Notes: generated by a model not told the origin, from the sequence alone. A stretch of 11,793 nucleotides of DNA from Betaproteobacteria bacterium (GCA_029858545.1 JAOUFA010000075.1:1-11793); one strand, 5' to 3'. Counted from the first letter of the stretch, positions 1 through 7,047 are shown. Program-made: numbers and translations.

Positions 1-1
1 C

Positions 2-103
2 GGCGGCATTGGCACTGCCGTCGAGCGCCCGGTGAGCGTGAAGGCGGGCGAAATCGCGGTGCTGCATGAGCGCCAGATGGCGCCTCTTGCGGTGAAGAAG
101 TAG
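2..103 (+). CDS. C-terminal end of an unidentified protein (5' partial)
   Basis: An open frame enters from the left edge and gives 33 residues ending in HERQMAPLAVKK and TAG at 101-103. No start codon is in the window. The fragment is too short to assign a family. It lies 118 bp upstream of the LpoB-like gene on the same strand, so it may belong to the same envelope-lipoprotein cluster, but that is inference only. The coding call rests on frame continuity, on codon use like the neighbours, and on a sensible position ahead of a co-directional gene. The frame contains two possible internal starts, so the true protein length is unknown. Confidence 0.55.
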   Translation, partial: GGIGTAVERPVSVKAGEIAVLHERQMAPLAVKK

Positions 104-118
104 GGATTTGAACCGGCT

Positions 119-188
119 TCCCTGGACGCGTCGCGCGGATCGGCCTGTGCAGCCGCCGGTCCCGGGAGCACGCCCAGGGAGTCTTTTT
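119..188 (+). other. Intergenic inverted repeat followed by a short T-run (possible terminator or leader structure)
   Basis: TCCCTGG at 119-125 is the exact reverse complement of CCAGGGA at 174-180, and a TCTTTTT tract follows at 182-188. The 48-nt loop can fold further, for example CGGC-CTGTGCA-GCCG near 155. This could be a weak intrinsic terminator for the upstream gene or an attenuating leader for the LpoB-like gene. The loop is longer than in classical terminators, so confidence is low. Confidence 0.25.
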
Positions 189-221
189 ATGTCTTGTGGG
201 ATTTTCTAAGGAGAGCCTGTT

Positions 222-833
222 ATGAAGATGCGCAAGTGGTTAATGACCGCGATGCTGCCGGTGGTGGCGGTAGCGGTGAGCGGATGCGGATCGACCAAGG
301 TCGGGCGGGTCGATAGCGGCAAGGAAATCGCCTTGACCGATCGCTGGAACGCCGAAGATTCGCGGCAGGTGTCCCAGGAGATGATCGGCGACATGATGTC
401 CTTTCCCTGGGTCCAGGAGTTCACCCGCGCCAATCGCGGCAAGCGCCCGACGGTGATCGTGCAGCGCATCGCCAACAAGTCGCATGAGCATATCGCCACC
501 GATACCTTCGTGAACGACATCAAGCGCGCGGTGATTCGCAGCGGCAAGGCCGATTTCGTGGCCGGCGGTGCGGAGCGCGAGGCCTTGCGCGAAGAGAAGA
601 AGCAGCAGGACGTGCATGCCTCGGAGAAGACGCGCGTCGAAATGGGACAGGAGTCGGGCGCGAATTTCGCGCTCTCGGGGTCGATCAATTCGTTCGTCGA
701 CCAGCTCGATGGCAAACGCGTCACCTTCTATCAGGTCGATCTCAAGCTGATCAACGTCGAGACCACGCGTGAGGTGTGGAACGGCCAGAAGAAGATTCAG
801 AAACTCATGGAACGCAGCCGCTTCGGACTCTGA
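222..833 (+). CDS. lpoB: LpoB-family penicillin-binding-protein activator lipoprotein
   Basis: This 203-residue protein is probably an outer-membrane lipoprotein of the LpoB family. In Escherichia coli LpoB activates the peptidoglycan synthase PBP1B from the periplasmic side. The N-terminus has a basic MKMRK start, a hydrophobic stretch, and a lipobox V19-S20-G21-C22, so signal peptidase II cleavage before Cys22 is expected. Residues about 75-195 carry the LpoB-type fold, including VIVQRIANKSHEHI, GANFALSGSINSF and YQVDLKLINVETTREVWNGQKKI. AAGGAG at 210-215 sets the ATG start at 222. Unlike E. coli LpoB there is no long proline-rich linker after the lipobox, so its reach through the cell wall would differ. 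The LPP20-type gene follows after 4 nt and is probably co-transcribed. Family placement is firm. Activation of a PBP in this organism is inference. Confidence 0.85.
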   Translation: MKMRKWLMTAMLPVVAVAVSGCGSTKVGRVDSGKEIALTDRWNAEDSRQVSQEMIGDMMSFPWVQEFTRANRGKRPTVIVQRIANKSHEHIATDTFVNDIKRAVIRSGKADFVAGGAEREALREEKKQQDVHASEKTRVEMGQESGANFALSGSINSFVDQLDGKRVTFYQVDLKLINVETTREVWNGQKKIQKLMERSRFGL

Positions 834-837
834 TGTC

Positions 838-1872
838 ATGAAACGGATGCAAATGATGGGAGCGCTGGCGCGGGTGTTGTGCGGCGGTCTCGCGCTGGGC
901 GGGGTCCTGGCGGTGGGTACCGCGCAGGCCGCCGGCAAGCCGGGGTGGATCATGCAGCCTCCGGTGACGGCGGGTTTTCTGTACGGGGTCGGGTCCGCGG
1001 AAACCTACGGTAACGATGCCGAGGCGGCCAGCCAGGCCAAGGATCGCGCCAAGGCCGAGATCGTCCGGCAGGTCGAAGTGCAGATCAGCGCCGAGACCGA
1101 CATGCAGACGACGGTCAAACAGACCAAGGCGAGCGAACAGTTTCAGACCGAGGTCCGGCAGCTGGTGCAAAGCCGCGTTCCCGAGTTCACGCTATCGCAC
1201 GTGAGCACGGTCGAGACTTACAACGACAAGGATGCCCGGACGGTCTATGTCCTCGAGCGGCTTGACGTGCAGAAGGAACTCGCCGATCTGCGCACGAAGA
1301 TCTCCGACATCGAGGCGGAGGCGAACGCGGTGGCGGGAGCGCTCGATTCGCCCGAGTATGCGGGGCTGCGCGGCGTGCAGAAACTCGCCGGTGTACTGGT
1401 GCGCATCGGCGAGCGCTACCAGTTGCGCGCGCGCGCGAACAAGCTGCGTGCGGGCAGCTACGCGATCGCGAACGATCCGATGCGCGCCATCGAGGATCGC
1501 ATCATCGGCAAGATCGGCGCACTGCGCATCCTGCTCAATGGCGCACAGGCCGAGGGCGGCAGGGGCGGAGAACTCGACTCGGGAATCAAACGCAAGCTCA
1601 CCGAGCGCGGGCTGCGTCTGGTGCAGGGCGGCGAGGCCGATATCATCGTAAGTTACGCGGTGAAGATGGACGTGCAGAAATCCGGAGGGGTGATCTTCGC
1701 CGTGCCGAAGGGAAGCATGGAGATCACCGACCGGCAGGGAACCGTGCTGCGCTCGGTGGAGGCGAAGGCAAAGGGCAGTTCGCAGACCGCGTCGGTGGCG
1801 CGTGCGCGGGCCATCGACAAACTGGCCGAGGCACTGGGCGAGGAGTTGATCGCGGTGCTGTTGCCCGAATAG
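838..1872 (+). CDS. LPP20-family periplasmic protein
   Basis: This gene encodes 344 residues. It starts with a signal peptide (about 1-31, hydrophobic GGLALGGVLAVG, then AQAAG), followed by an LPP20-like domain at about 35-150 (KPGWIMQPP, YGVGSAETYGND, AKAEIVRQVEVQISAET, ARTVYVLERLDV). The Ala/Arg-rich helical middle resembles the organisation of other LPP20 proteins. A second alpha/beta domain spans about 215-340. The only cysteine of the leader, Cys15, is too early and poorly placed for a lipobox, so this looks like a soluble secreted protein rather than a lipoprotein. I chose ATG 838 because it starts 4 nt after the lpoB stop; the frame is open upstream to 769 but that part overlaps lpoB. 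No clear ribosome binding site is visible, so translational coupling to lpoB is likely. A terminator follows 25 nt after the stop. Its function is not established. Confidence 0.8.
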   Translation: MKRMQMMGALARVLCGGLALGGVLAVGTAQAAGKPGWIMQPPVTAGFLYGVGSAETYGNDAEAASQAKDRAKAEIVRQVEVQISAETDMQTTVKQTKASEQFQTEVRQLVQSRVPEFTLSHVSTVETYNDKDARTVYVLERLDVQKELADLRTKISDIEAEANAVAGALDSPEYAGLRGVQKLAGVLVRIGERYQLRARANKLRAGSYAIANDPMRAIEDRIIGKIGALRILLNGAQAEGGRGGELDSGIKRKLTERGLRLVQGGEADIIVSYAVKMDVQKSGGVIFAVPKGSMEITDRQGTVLRSVEAKAKGSSQTASVARARAIDKLAEALGEELIAVLLPE

Positions 1873-1896
1873 GCGCCGGGCCAAAGGGGAAGCCGG

Positions 1897-1922
1897 GGCG
1901 GGCCGCGAGCCCGCCTTTTTTT
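1897..1922 (+). terminator. Intrinsic terminator of the lpoB-LPP20 unit
   Basis: A perfect 7-bp stem GGCGGGC (1897-1903) / GCCCGCC (1909-1915) with a 5-nt loop CGCGA is followed at once by seven T residues (1916-1922). It sits 25 nt after the LPP20-family stop codon and before the converging minus-strand gene. The T-run is only on the + strand, so it should act for + strand transcripts. Confidence 0.9.
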
Positions 1923-1948
1923 CGGCCTTTGATGCCGAACGCGAAGGA

Positions 1949-2725
1949 TTACTCGGCCGGGTCGGCGCGATAGGGCAACTGCTCGTCAATCAGTCGCCAC
2001 ATGTGGCGCGCCGCCGGATCGAGTTGCTCCTCGCGAATGTGGCCGACGAGGCCGGCAGAGCGGCTCACCACCGCGATGCCGCGCATCACCGCTGGCGGGA
2101 TCTCGATTTCTCCGAGCAGCGCTGCGACCGCCCCGGTGGCGTTGATCGTGATGTGCCGGCCGTAGACCGAGTCGACCTGTGCCGCGAGCGCGCGCAGCGC
2201 CCGGATATGGTTCCCCGCGAGACCGGCGTCCTCGGCCAGTTGCAGCAGCCGAGGCGAGCGCGGGTCGTCGGGCTTGTGGAGCGGGTGGCCGAACCCCGGG
2301 AGCGGAAGTTTCGCGCCGCGGTGGCGTTCGGCGATCGCCCTCGCGCGCGCGGCTTCCCCCTCCGGGGCGGCGCGTATTTCCTCGATCAGGGCGGCGCAGC
2401 CTTCCATCGTGCCGACGAAGGTGCTGCCCACCGCAAGCAGGCCCGCGGCGACCGCCGCCTGGATGGCCTCGGGGCAGGAGTCGTAGACCATGCGCGTGGC
2501 GATCACCGAGGGAGTCAGGCCATGCTCCATCAGGGTGACCAGCACGGCGTCGAGAATGCGTGTTTGCGCCGCAGTGGGACGCCTCCCCATCAGCTGGAAA
2601 TAGATCATTTCGGTGAAGGTGAGCTTGCCGATCAGATCGTCGACGAGATTCGCCTCTCGCACGTAGATGGCCTCTCGCGTGTGGCGGGCGATGCGCGTGA
2701 CGGGAGAACTCGGGCTGTCGGGCAT
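1949..2725 (-). CDS. Citryl-CoA lyase / short citrate-synthase-fold protein
   Basis: This 258-residue protein has the large-domain core of the citrate synthase superfamily but is far shorter than citrate synthase (about 430). It matches the stand-alone citryl-CoA lyase type, which resembles the C-terminal lyase part of ATP-citrate lyase. The three catalytic positions appear to be kept: His68 in EHGLTPS, His147 in GFGHPLHKPDDPR, and Asp185 in QVDSVYG. The CoA/arginine region SRSAGLVGHIREE is at 221-233. The likely reaction is cleavage or formation of a citryl-CoA-like bond; the true substrate is unknown. I chose the ATG at 2725 because AGGGA lies 7 nt upstream on the minus strand. An in-frame ATG at 2767 has no ribosome binding site. 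No CoA-transferase or other citrate-cycle gene is adjacent. Confidence 0.78.
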   Translation of the reverse strand: MPDSPSSPVTRIARHTREAIYVREANLVDDLIGKLTFTEMIYFQLMGRRPTAAQTRILDAVLVTLMEHGLTPSVIATRMVYDSCPEAIQAAVAAGLLAVGSTFVGTMEGCAALIEEIRAAPEGEAARARAIAERHRGAKLPLPGFGHPLHKPDDPRSPRLLQLAEDAGLAGNHIRALRALAAQVDSVYGRHITINATGAVAALLGEIEIPPAVMRGIAVVSRSAGLVGHIREEQLDPAARHMWRLIDEQLPYRADPAE

Positions 2726-2787
2726 GATGGGGTCCCTGCTCAGTGGGTCGGCCGCACGCCGCGGCATGAAGGCGTTCGCCGGCTGAT

Positions 2788-2816
2788 TGAATACAGGGCA
2801 GTCGGTGGTACGTCAA
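2788..2816 (-). promoter_or_regulatory. Candidate sigma-70 promoter for the citryl-CoA lyase-like gene
   Basis: Read on the minus strand, TTGACG (2811-2816) and TATTCA (2788-2793) are 17 bp apart. The -35 box matches five of six consensus bases and the -10 box three of six. It lies about 63 bp upstream of the chosen start, and the gene has no closer promoter-like pair. Confidence 0.45.
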
Positions 2817-2876
2817 GTGCGGCAGGCATCGTCGATGCGCCCCGCGGGCCCACGCGCCGCAGCGCTTCGCACGGCA

Positions 2877-2882
2877 TATAAT
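2877..2882 (+). promoter_or_regulatory. Candidate -10 box upstream of the GGDEF-EAL gene
   Basis: A perfect TATAAT at 2877-2882 lies about 80 bp before the chosen start of the GGDEF-EAL gene. No good -35 box is seen 16-18 bp upstream, so an activator or a weak -35 may be involved. Its position inside the N-terminal part of the longest open frame argues against the upstream TTG start. Confidence 0.4.
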
Positions 2883-2963
2883 GCGCCCGAACAGACGCCG
2901 GGAGATACCGGCGCGGCAGGGCGCACCGCCTGCGGTCGCCGACCCCGGGGAGGCATAAGAATA

Positions 2964-5000
2964 ATGAACAACGGCAAGCCGTTTCGCCTCACGCGCTTCT
3001 TTTCGATTGCGAGCTTTATCGGCATCGTCGCGGTGACGCTCCTGCTGACCCTGGTGTACGAGCGGTTCACGCTGCAAAATCTCATCGCGCACGAGAGCCG
3101 CTATAACGCCAAGCTGATGCACGCTTTCGCCGGCCTGGTCTGGGAGGATCACCGGCAGTATGTGCGGGCCTCGCGTTCGATGCCGCCCAGGTTGCTGCGC
3201 GGCGATCCCGGCGTGCGGCGCTTGCGCGAGGCGGTGCTCCCCGAGATGCGCGAACTCAAGCTGCTCAAGATAAAGATCTACAATCCTGACGGCGTGGTGG
3301 TCTTTTCCACCGATGAGACGCAGATCGGCGACGACCAGGCCGCCAATCCCGGGTTCTTGGGCGCGCGCGCGGGTGAGGTGGTCGGCAATCTCGATTACGA
3401 AGACGCGTACAACCGATTCGAGGGGGCGCCCCGCCCCCGGAACGTGATTTCATCGTATGTGCCGGTACGCGCGCCGCATGGCGGCGAGATCGAAGGCGTC
3501 ATCGAGATCTACTCGGATGTGAGCGACCTGGTCGCCGAGCGGGGACGCGTGGCGTGGCAGGTCGCGGCGATCGTCCTCGGGGCGCTCAGCGCGCTGTATG
3601 CCTTCCTCGTCGTCATCGTGCGCAAGGCCGATCGCATCATCGGCGCGCAGCAACTCGAGCGCATGGAGCGCGAGAAGCAGATACGTCACCAGGCTTACCA
3701 CGATCCACTGACCCGTCTTCCCAACAGGCTGTTCTTCTCCGAGCGCATCGGCGAGGAAATCGCCGAGGCACGCCGCTTCGGCGGGCAGTTCGCGCTGATG
3801 TACGTCGATCTGGACCGCTTCAAGATCGTCAACGACAGCCTTGGTCACGAGGCGGGCGACGCGTTGTTGCGTACCTCGACGCAGCGGCTAAGGAGCTGCC
3901 TGCGCGAGGGCGAACTGCTGTTTCGCATGGGCGGCGACGAGTTCACGGTCATTGTGCCGCGTTTCGGCGGTCCGGAAGATCTCGCGCGCATGGCGCAGCG
4001 CATCATCGACGCGATGGCGGTGCCGGCCGAGGTGCAGGGCCATGAATTGCCCGTCGGTGTGAGCCTCGGTATCGCCGTCTATCCGGCCGACGGCGACAAT
4101 GCCGAAGTGCTGGTCAGGAACGCCGATGCGGCGATGTACGAGGCGAAGGCGCGGGGTCGCGGCACCTATGCGTTCTATCGCACCGAACTGACCCAGCAGG
4201 CGCTGCAATGCATGAATCTCGAGGCGGCGCTGCGCAAGGCGGTGCGTCGGGAGGAGTTCGAGCTGTACTACCAGCCGCGCTTCGATGCACGCACCCGCAA
4301 GGTGGTCGCGCTCGAGGCGCTGCTTCGCTGGCGCAGCCCTGACGGCGGCATCGTCGCCCCGGCCGAGTTTCTCCCCGCGCTCGAGAGCGGCCGCCTGATG
4401 ATCGCCGTCGGCGGCTGGGTGCTGCAGGACGTATGCAGGCAGCTGCGCCACTGGAGCGACGCGGGTTATCCGGCACTGCGCGTATCGGTCAACGTCTCGG
4501 CGCTGCAATTCCATGGCGCGTCTTTCGTCGCTTCGGTCGAGCAGGCACTGAAGGACGGCGGCGTGGCGCCGGAGTTGATCGAATTCGAGCTGACCGAGAC
4601 ATCCTTCGTGGACAATGCGCAACGCGCTACCGAAATCATGTATGCGCTCAAGGCGCTCGGCGTTTCGATTTCGCTGGATGATTTCGGCACCGGCTATTCG
4701 TCGCTCAGCTACCTGCGCAAGTTTCCGGTCGATTACCTGAAGATCGACCGGAGTTTCGTCACCAATGTCGCGATCGATGCACGCGACCGCGCCATCGCAA
4801 TGGCGATTTCAGAACTGGGTCGCGCACTGCGAATCGGCGTTGTCGCCGAAGGGGTGGAAACCGAGGCGCAGGCCGCGTTTTTCGCGAGCGCCTACTGTAC
4901 CGAGGTACAGGGCTTTCTGTTCGGCATGCCGCTGCCGCCCGGTGAACTGACGCCGTTGCTGCGCGGCGCGACAATCCATGCGTCGGCGCCGCGTCCCTGA
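2964..5000 (+). CDS. Membrane-bound GGDEF-EAL protein (c-di-GMP synthesis/degradation)
   Basis: This 678-residue protein has a first membrane helix at about 14-33, a periplasmic sensor-like region at 34-197, and a second helix at about 198-219. A GGDEF domain (about 245-405) and an EAL domain (about 420-665) follow. The GGDEF motif (323-327) is intact, but the inhibitory I-site reads REGE (314-317) instead of RxxD. The EAL domain keeps EALLRW (451-456), NVSALQ, ELTE, DDFGTGYSSL, KIDRSFV and AEGVET, so phosphodiesterase activity is expected. GTP may be either a substrate or an activator of the EAL domain. I chose ATG 2964 because GGGGAGG at 2947-2953 precedes it. The frame is open to a TTG at 2787, but that extension looks non-coding and contains a TATAAT. 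The periplasmic region is not a domain I can name. Confidence 0.92.
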   Translation: MNNGKPFRLTRFFSIASFIGIVAVTLLLTLVYERFTLQNLIAHESRYNAKLMHAFAGLVWEDHRQYVRASRSMPPRLLRGDPGVRRLREAVLPEMRELKLLKIKIYNPDGVVVFSTDETQIGDDQAANPGFLGARAGEVVGNLDYEDAYNRFEGAPRPRNVISSYVPVRAPHGGEIEGVIEIYSDVSDLVAERGRVAWQVAAIVLGALSALYAFLVVIVRKADRIIGAQQLERMEREKQIRHQAYHDPLTRLPNRLFFSERIGEEIAEARRFGGQFALMYVDLDRFKIVNDSLGHEAGDALLRTSTQRLRSCLREGELLFRMGGDEFTVIVPRFGGPEDLARMAQRIIDAMAVPAEVQGHELPVGVSLGIAVYPADGDNAEVLVRNADAAMYEAKARGRGTYAFYRTELTQQALQCMNLEAALRKAVRREEFELYYQPRFDARTRKVVALEALLRWRSPDGGIVAPAEFLPALESGRLMIAVGGWVLQDVCRQLRHWSDAGYPALRVSVNVSALQFHGASFVASVEQALKDGGVAPELIEFELTETSFVDNAQRATEIMYALKALGVSISLDDFGTGYSSLSYLRKFPVDYLKIDRSFVTNVAIDARDRAIAMAISELGRALRIGVVAEGVETEAQAAFFASAYCTEVQGFLFGMPLPPGELTPLLRGATIHASAPRP

Positions 5001-5007
5001 GCGACGC

Positions 5008-5037
5008 GCGTCAAGGCCGATACGTCTCCACTACAAT
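5008..5037 (+). promoter_or_regulatory. Candidate promoter of the YbhB-like gene
   Basis: TACAAT at 5032-5037 matches five of six -10 bases. A weak -35 (GCGTCA, 5008-5013) sits 18 bp upstream. Transcription would start near 5044, giving a leader of about 30 nt that contains the ribosome binding site. This suggests the gene is not just read from the GGDEF-EAL transcript. Confidence 0.4.
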
Positions 5038-5073
5038 ACGGTTCCCGCAACAACCCACGAAAGGGAGGTTTAC

Positions 5074-5634
5074 GTGATCCATAAGATCCTCGCCGTTGCG
5101 CTGGGCATGTCGCTCGCCGGCGCGGCGCTGGCGCAGAAGTTCTCGCTCTCCAGCGCCGAAATCAAGCAGAACGGGCGCATCGCCACCGAGCAGGTGTTCA
5201 ACGGTTTCGGCTGCACGGGCGGCAACGTTTCGCCCTCGCTCAAGTGGTCTGGCGCGCCCAAGGGTACCAAGAGCTTCGCGCTGCTGGTGCATGATCCGGA
5301 TGCGCCGACTGGCGGCGCGGGCTGGTGGCATTGGGTGGTCGTGAATATTCCGACCACCGCAGCTGAACTGGGGAAGGGGGCTGGCAAGGCCGACGGGACC
5401 GGTCTGCCGGGCGGTGCGGTGCAGATCAATACCGATTTCGGCGCACCCGGCTGGGGCGGACCCTGTCCGCCCCAGGGCGACAAGCCGCACCATTATCGCT
5501 TCACGCTGCACGCGCTCAAGGTCGAAAAACTCGACCTGCCGCAGGGCGCGACCGCGTCGCTGGCGGGCTACATGGTGAACGCGAATAGCCTCGGCAAGGC
5601 GCGGCTGACGGGCCTGTACGGTCGCAAGAAGTAG
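5074..5634 (+). CDS. Secreted YbhB/YbcL-type phosphatidylethanolamine-binding-like protein
   Basis: The protein has 186 residues and belongs to the PEBP / Raf-kinase-inhibitor-like family. The N-terminus is a signal peptide (MIHKILAVALGMSLAGAALA, cleavage probably before Gln21), so the protein is probably periplasmic. The ligand-pocket motifs are present: DPDAP at 74-78, WWHW with His86, and GPCPP at 129-133 with HHYRF from His139. Cys47 and Cys131 could form a disulfide. GTG at 5074 is preferred over an upstream start at 4978 because GGAGG (5064-5068) lies 5 nt before it and the signal peptide begins there. Biological role in bacteria is poorly known, and the relation to kinase inhibition is only by name. 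It ends in a convergent gap of 108 bp before the methyltransferase gene. Confidence 0.88.
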   Translation: MIHKILAVALGMSLAGAALAQKFSLSSAEIKQNGRIATEQVFNGFGCTGGNVSPSLKWSGAPKGTKSFALLVHDPDAPTGGAGWWHWVVVNIPTTAAELGKGAGKADGTGLPGGAVQINTDFGAPGWGGPCPPQGDKPHHYRFTLHALKVEKLDLPQGATASLAGYMVNANSLGKARLTGLYGRKK

Positions 5635-5644
5635 GGGGATGAAA

Positions 5645-5708
5645 GGGGGGGGCGGGGGGGTCCCTTCAGATTTCCCCCGTTGCACAAAGGGGGCTGCGCG
5701 CCCCTTTG
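5645..5708. other. G-rich tract and hairpin between convergent genes
   Basis: Runs of 8 and 7 G (5645-5652 and 5654-5660) are followed by an 8-bp inverted repeat CAAAGGGG (5685-5692) / CCCCTTTG (5701-5708) with an 8-nt loop. Complementary C-runs at 5674-5678 and 5714-5719 could pair with the G-runs. The position between two converging stop codons fits a bidirectional termination or transcription-pausing region, but no T-run follows. G-quadruplex formation is possible from the base composition. Confidence 0.4.
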
Positions 5709-5742
5709 CCTGTCCCCCCGATTGCCGGGGATCGCGCGCTGC

Positions 5743-6855
5743 CTAGCCCCAGACTTCGCGCGAGACCTGCATCAGGAGGTGGACCTTTTTCGCCTGGTCG
5801 GCGGCGGTCAGCGCGTTGCCGTGCGCCGTGCTGGAGAAGCCGCATTGCGGCGACAGGCAAAGCTGCTCGAGCGGTACGTGCTGCGCCGCTTCGTCGATGC
5901 GCTTCTTCAGTTCGGTTTTCGACTCGAGCTCGGGCAGTTTCGAAGTAATCAGGCCCAGCACCACCGTCTTGCCCTTCGGTACGAAGCGCAGCGGCGAAAA
6001 GCTTCCCGAGCGCGCGTCGTCGTATTCCAGGAAATAGCCGTCCACGGCGAGATCCTTGAACAGGGCTTCGGCCACCGGCTCGTATCCGCCTTCGGCGGCC
6101 CAGGCGCTCTGGAAGTTGCCGCGGCACAGGTGTACCGACACCGACATATTCTTCGGACGGTCCTTGATTGCTTCGTTGATGAGCCGCGCGTAGCGCCTGG
6201 GCAATTCGTCGGGGTCGTCGCCGCGCTGCTTCGCGCCTTCGCGCATCTTCGCGTCGCACAGATAGGCGAGGTTGGTGTCGTCCAACTGGAGGTAGGTACA
6301 ACCGGCGTCGGCGAGGGACTTGATCTCATCGCGGTAGCAGCGCGCGATATCGGCGTAGAACGCGTCCATCTCCGGATAGGCCTCCTTGCTGATCGCCGCC
6401 CGGCCACCGCGGAAATGCAGCATCGTCGGCGAGGGAATCGTAACCTTCGGGGTGTGCCGGGTGACCGACTTGAGGAACTTGAAGTCCTCCAGCTGGATCG
6501 GTCTGACGTGCTTGAGTTTTCCCACCACGTGCATCACGGGCGGAGCGAAATCGACGTCCTTCTTGGCACCGTGGAATCGTTGCGCAATGCCGCCGCGCAC
6601 TTCGACACCCTCGAGCTGTTCGAGGAAATCGACGTGGAAGTAGGTGCGACGGAATTCCCCGTCGGTGATTCCCTGGAACCCCCAATCCTCCTGCAGGCGG
6701 GCGATCTCGCGAATCGCACGATCTTCCACTTCGCGCAGCTGCGCCGAAGTGATTTCGCCTTTTGCGCGCTTTTCGCGGGCATCGAGCAGTTCCTGCGGAC
6801 GCAGGAAGCTACCGACGTGGTCAGCGCGGAATGGAGGGGTGGTTCGCTGAGTCAT
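5743..6855 (-). CDS. MetE C-terminal-domain type methyltransferase (core methionine synthase-like, YxjG/YxjH-like)
   Basis: The 370-residue protein corresponds to the catalytic C-terminal barrel of cobalamin-independent methionine synthase and lacks the N-terminal half (full MetE is about 750 residues). The zinc ligands are visible: His242 and Cys244 in VHLCRGNF, Glu277 in FLEYDD, and Cys338 in SPQCGF. The N-terminus ADHVGSFLRP and TDGEFRRTYFHVDF is typical of the YxjG/YxjH group of Bacillus. Expected chemistry is methyl transfer to a thiol, most likely homocysteine, with a methyl donor that cannot be read from the sequence. I chose ATG 6855, preceded by GGGAG with an 8-nt spacer, because the frame extends to 6939 only by a poorly coding 28-residue leader. 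No methionine-specific riboswitch was recognised upstream. Confidence 0.85.
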   Translation of the reverse strand: MTQRTTPPFRADHVGSFLRPQELLDAREKRAKGEITSAQLREVEDRAIREIARLQEDWGFQGITDGEFRRTYFHVDFLEQLEGVEVRGGIAQRFHGAKKDVDFAPPVMHVVGKLKHVRPIQLEDFKFLKSVTRHTPKVTIPSPTMLHFRGGRAAISKEAYPEMDAFYADIARCYRDEIKSLADAGCTYLQLDDTNLAYLCDAKMREGAKQRGDDPDELPRRYARLINEAIKDRPKNMSVSVHLCRGNFQSAWAAEGGYEPVAEALFKDLAVDGYFLEYDDARSGSFSPLRFVPKGKTVVLGLITSKLPELESKTELKKRIDEAAQHVPLEQLCLSPQCGFSSTAHGNALTAADQAKKVHLLMQVSREVWG

Positions 6856-6883
6856 CTTTTCGTCTCCCGTGCGGGGGTTAATG

Positions 6884-6911
6884 CGTATAGGGCATCGGCT
6901 GCCGACATCAA
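6884..6911 (-). promoter_or_regulatory. Candidate promoter of the MetE-like gene
   Basis: On the minus strand TTGATG (6906-6911) and TATACG (6884-6889) are 16 bp apart, each matching four of six consensus bases. It lies about 28 bp upstream of the start codon, which would leave a short leader with the ribosome binding site. The match is moderate. Confidence 0.35.
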
Positions 6912-6942
6912 ACGGTCGTCGCCGCGCGCCGGCGTGCACCGG

Positions 6943-7047
6943 TCATCGCCTGCCAGTTGGGAGATCAACCACGTGGGACATCCACGAGGCGGAAGATCCA
7001 CGAAGCGGAAGATCCACGAAGCGGAAGATCCATCATGACCTGCCAGT
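6943..7047 (+). repeat. Imperfect 15-bp direct repeat flanking a promoter-proximal segment
   Basis: The sequences at 6943-6957 and 7033-7047 both read TCAT-two bases-CCTGCCAGT, identical at 13 of 15 positions and 90 bp apart. The second copy runs straight into TATAAT. The segment between them holds the 16-bp tandem repeat. This could be a local duplication or an inserted segment with a duplicated end. Confidence 0.55.
6980..7032 (+). repeat. 16-bp tandem repeat, about 3.3 copies
   Basis: The unit ATCCACGAAGCGGAAG occurs at 6980-6995 (one mismatch, G at the ninth base), 6996-7011 and 7012-7027 (both exact), with a further partial ATCCA at 7028-7032. The unit length is not a multiple of three, so it does not encode a peptide repeat in one frame. 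It ends 15 bp before the TATAAT at 7047, where an activator or repressor could bind. The 322-bp gap 6856-7177 also holds the minus-strand promoter candidate and no gene that I can support. Confidence 0.85.

Noticed and set aside
1986..3152. 388-residue open frame on the - strand
   Set aside because: It is a shifted frame over the citryl-CoA lyase-like gene and runs into the GGDEF-EAL gene; no motifs.
6980..7032. CRISPR array
   Set aside because: The units are contiguous 16-bp tandem copies with no spacers, and no cas genes are present.
5680..7038. 452-residue open frame on the + strand
   Set aside because: It is the complement of the MetE-like gene, has no recognisable domain or ribosome binding site, and arises from GC-rich codon bias.
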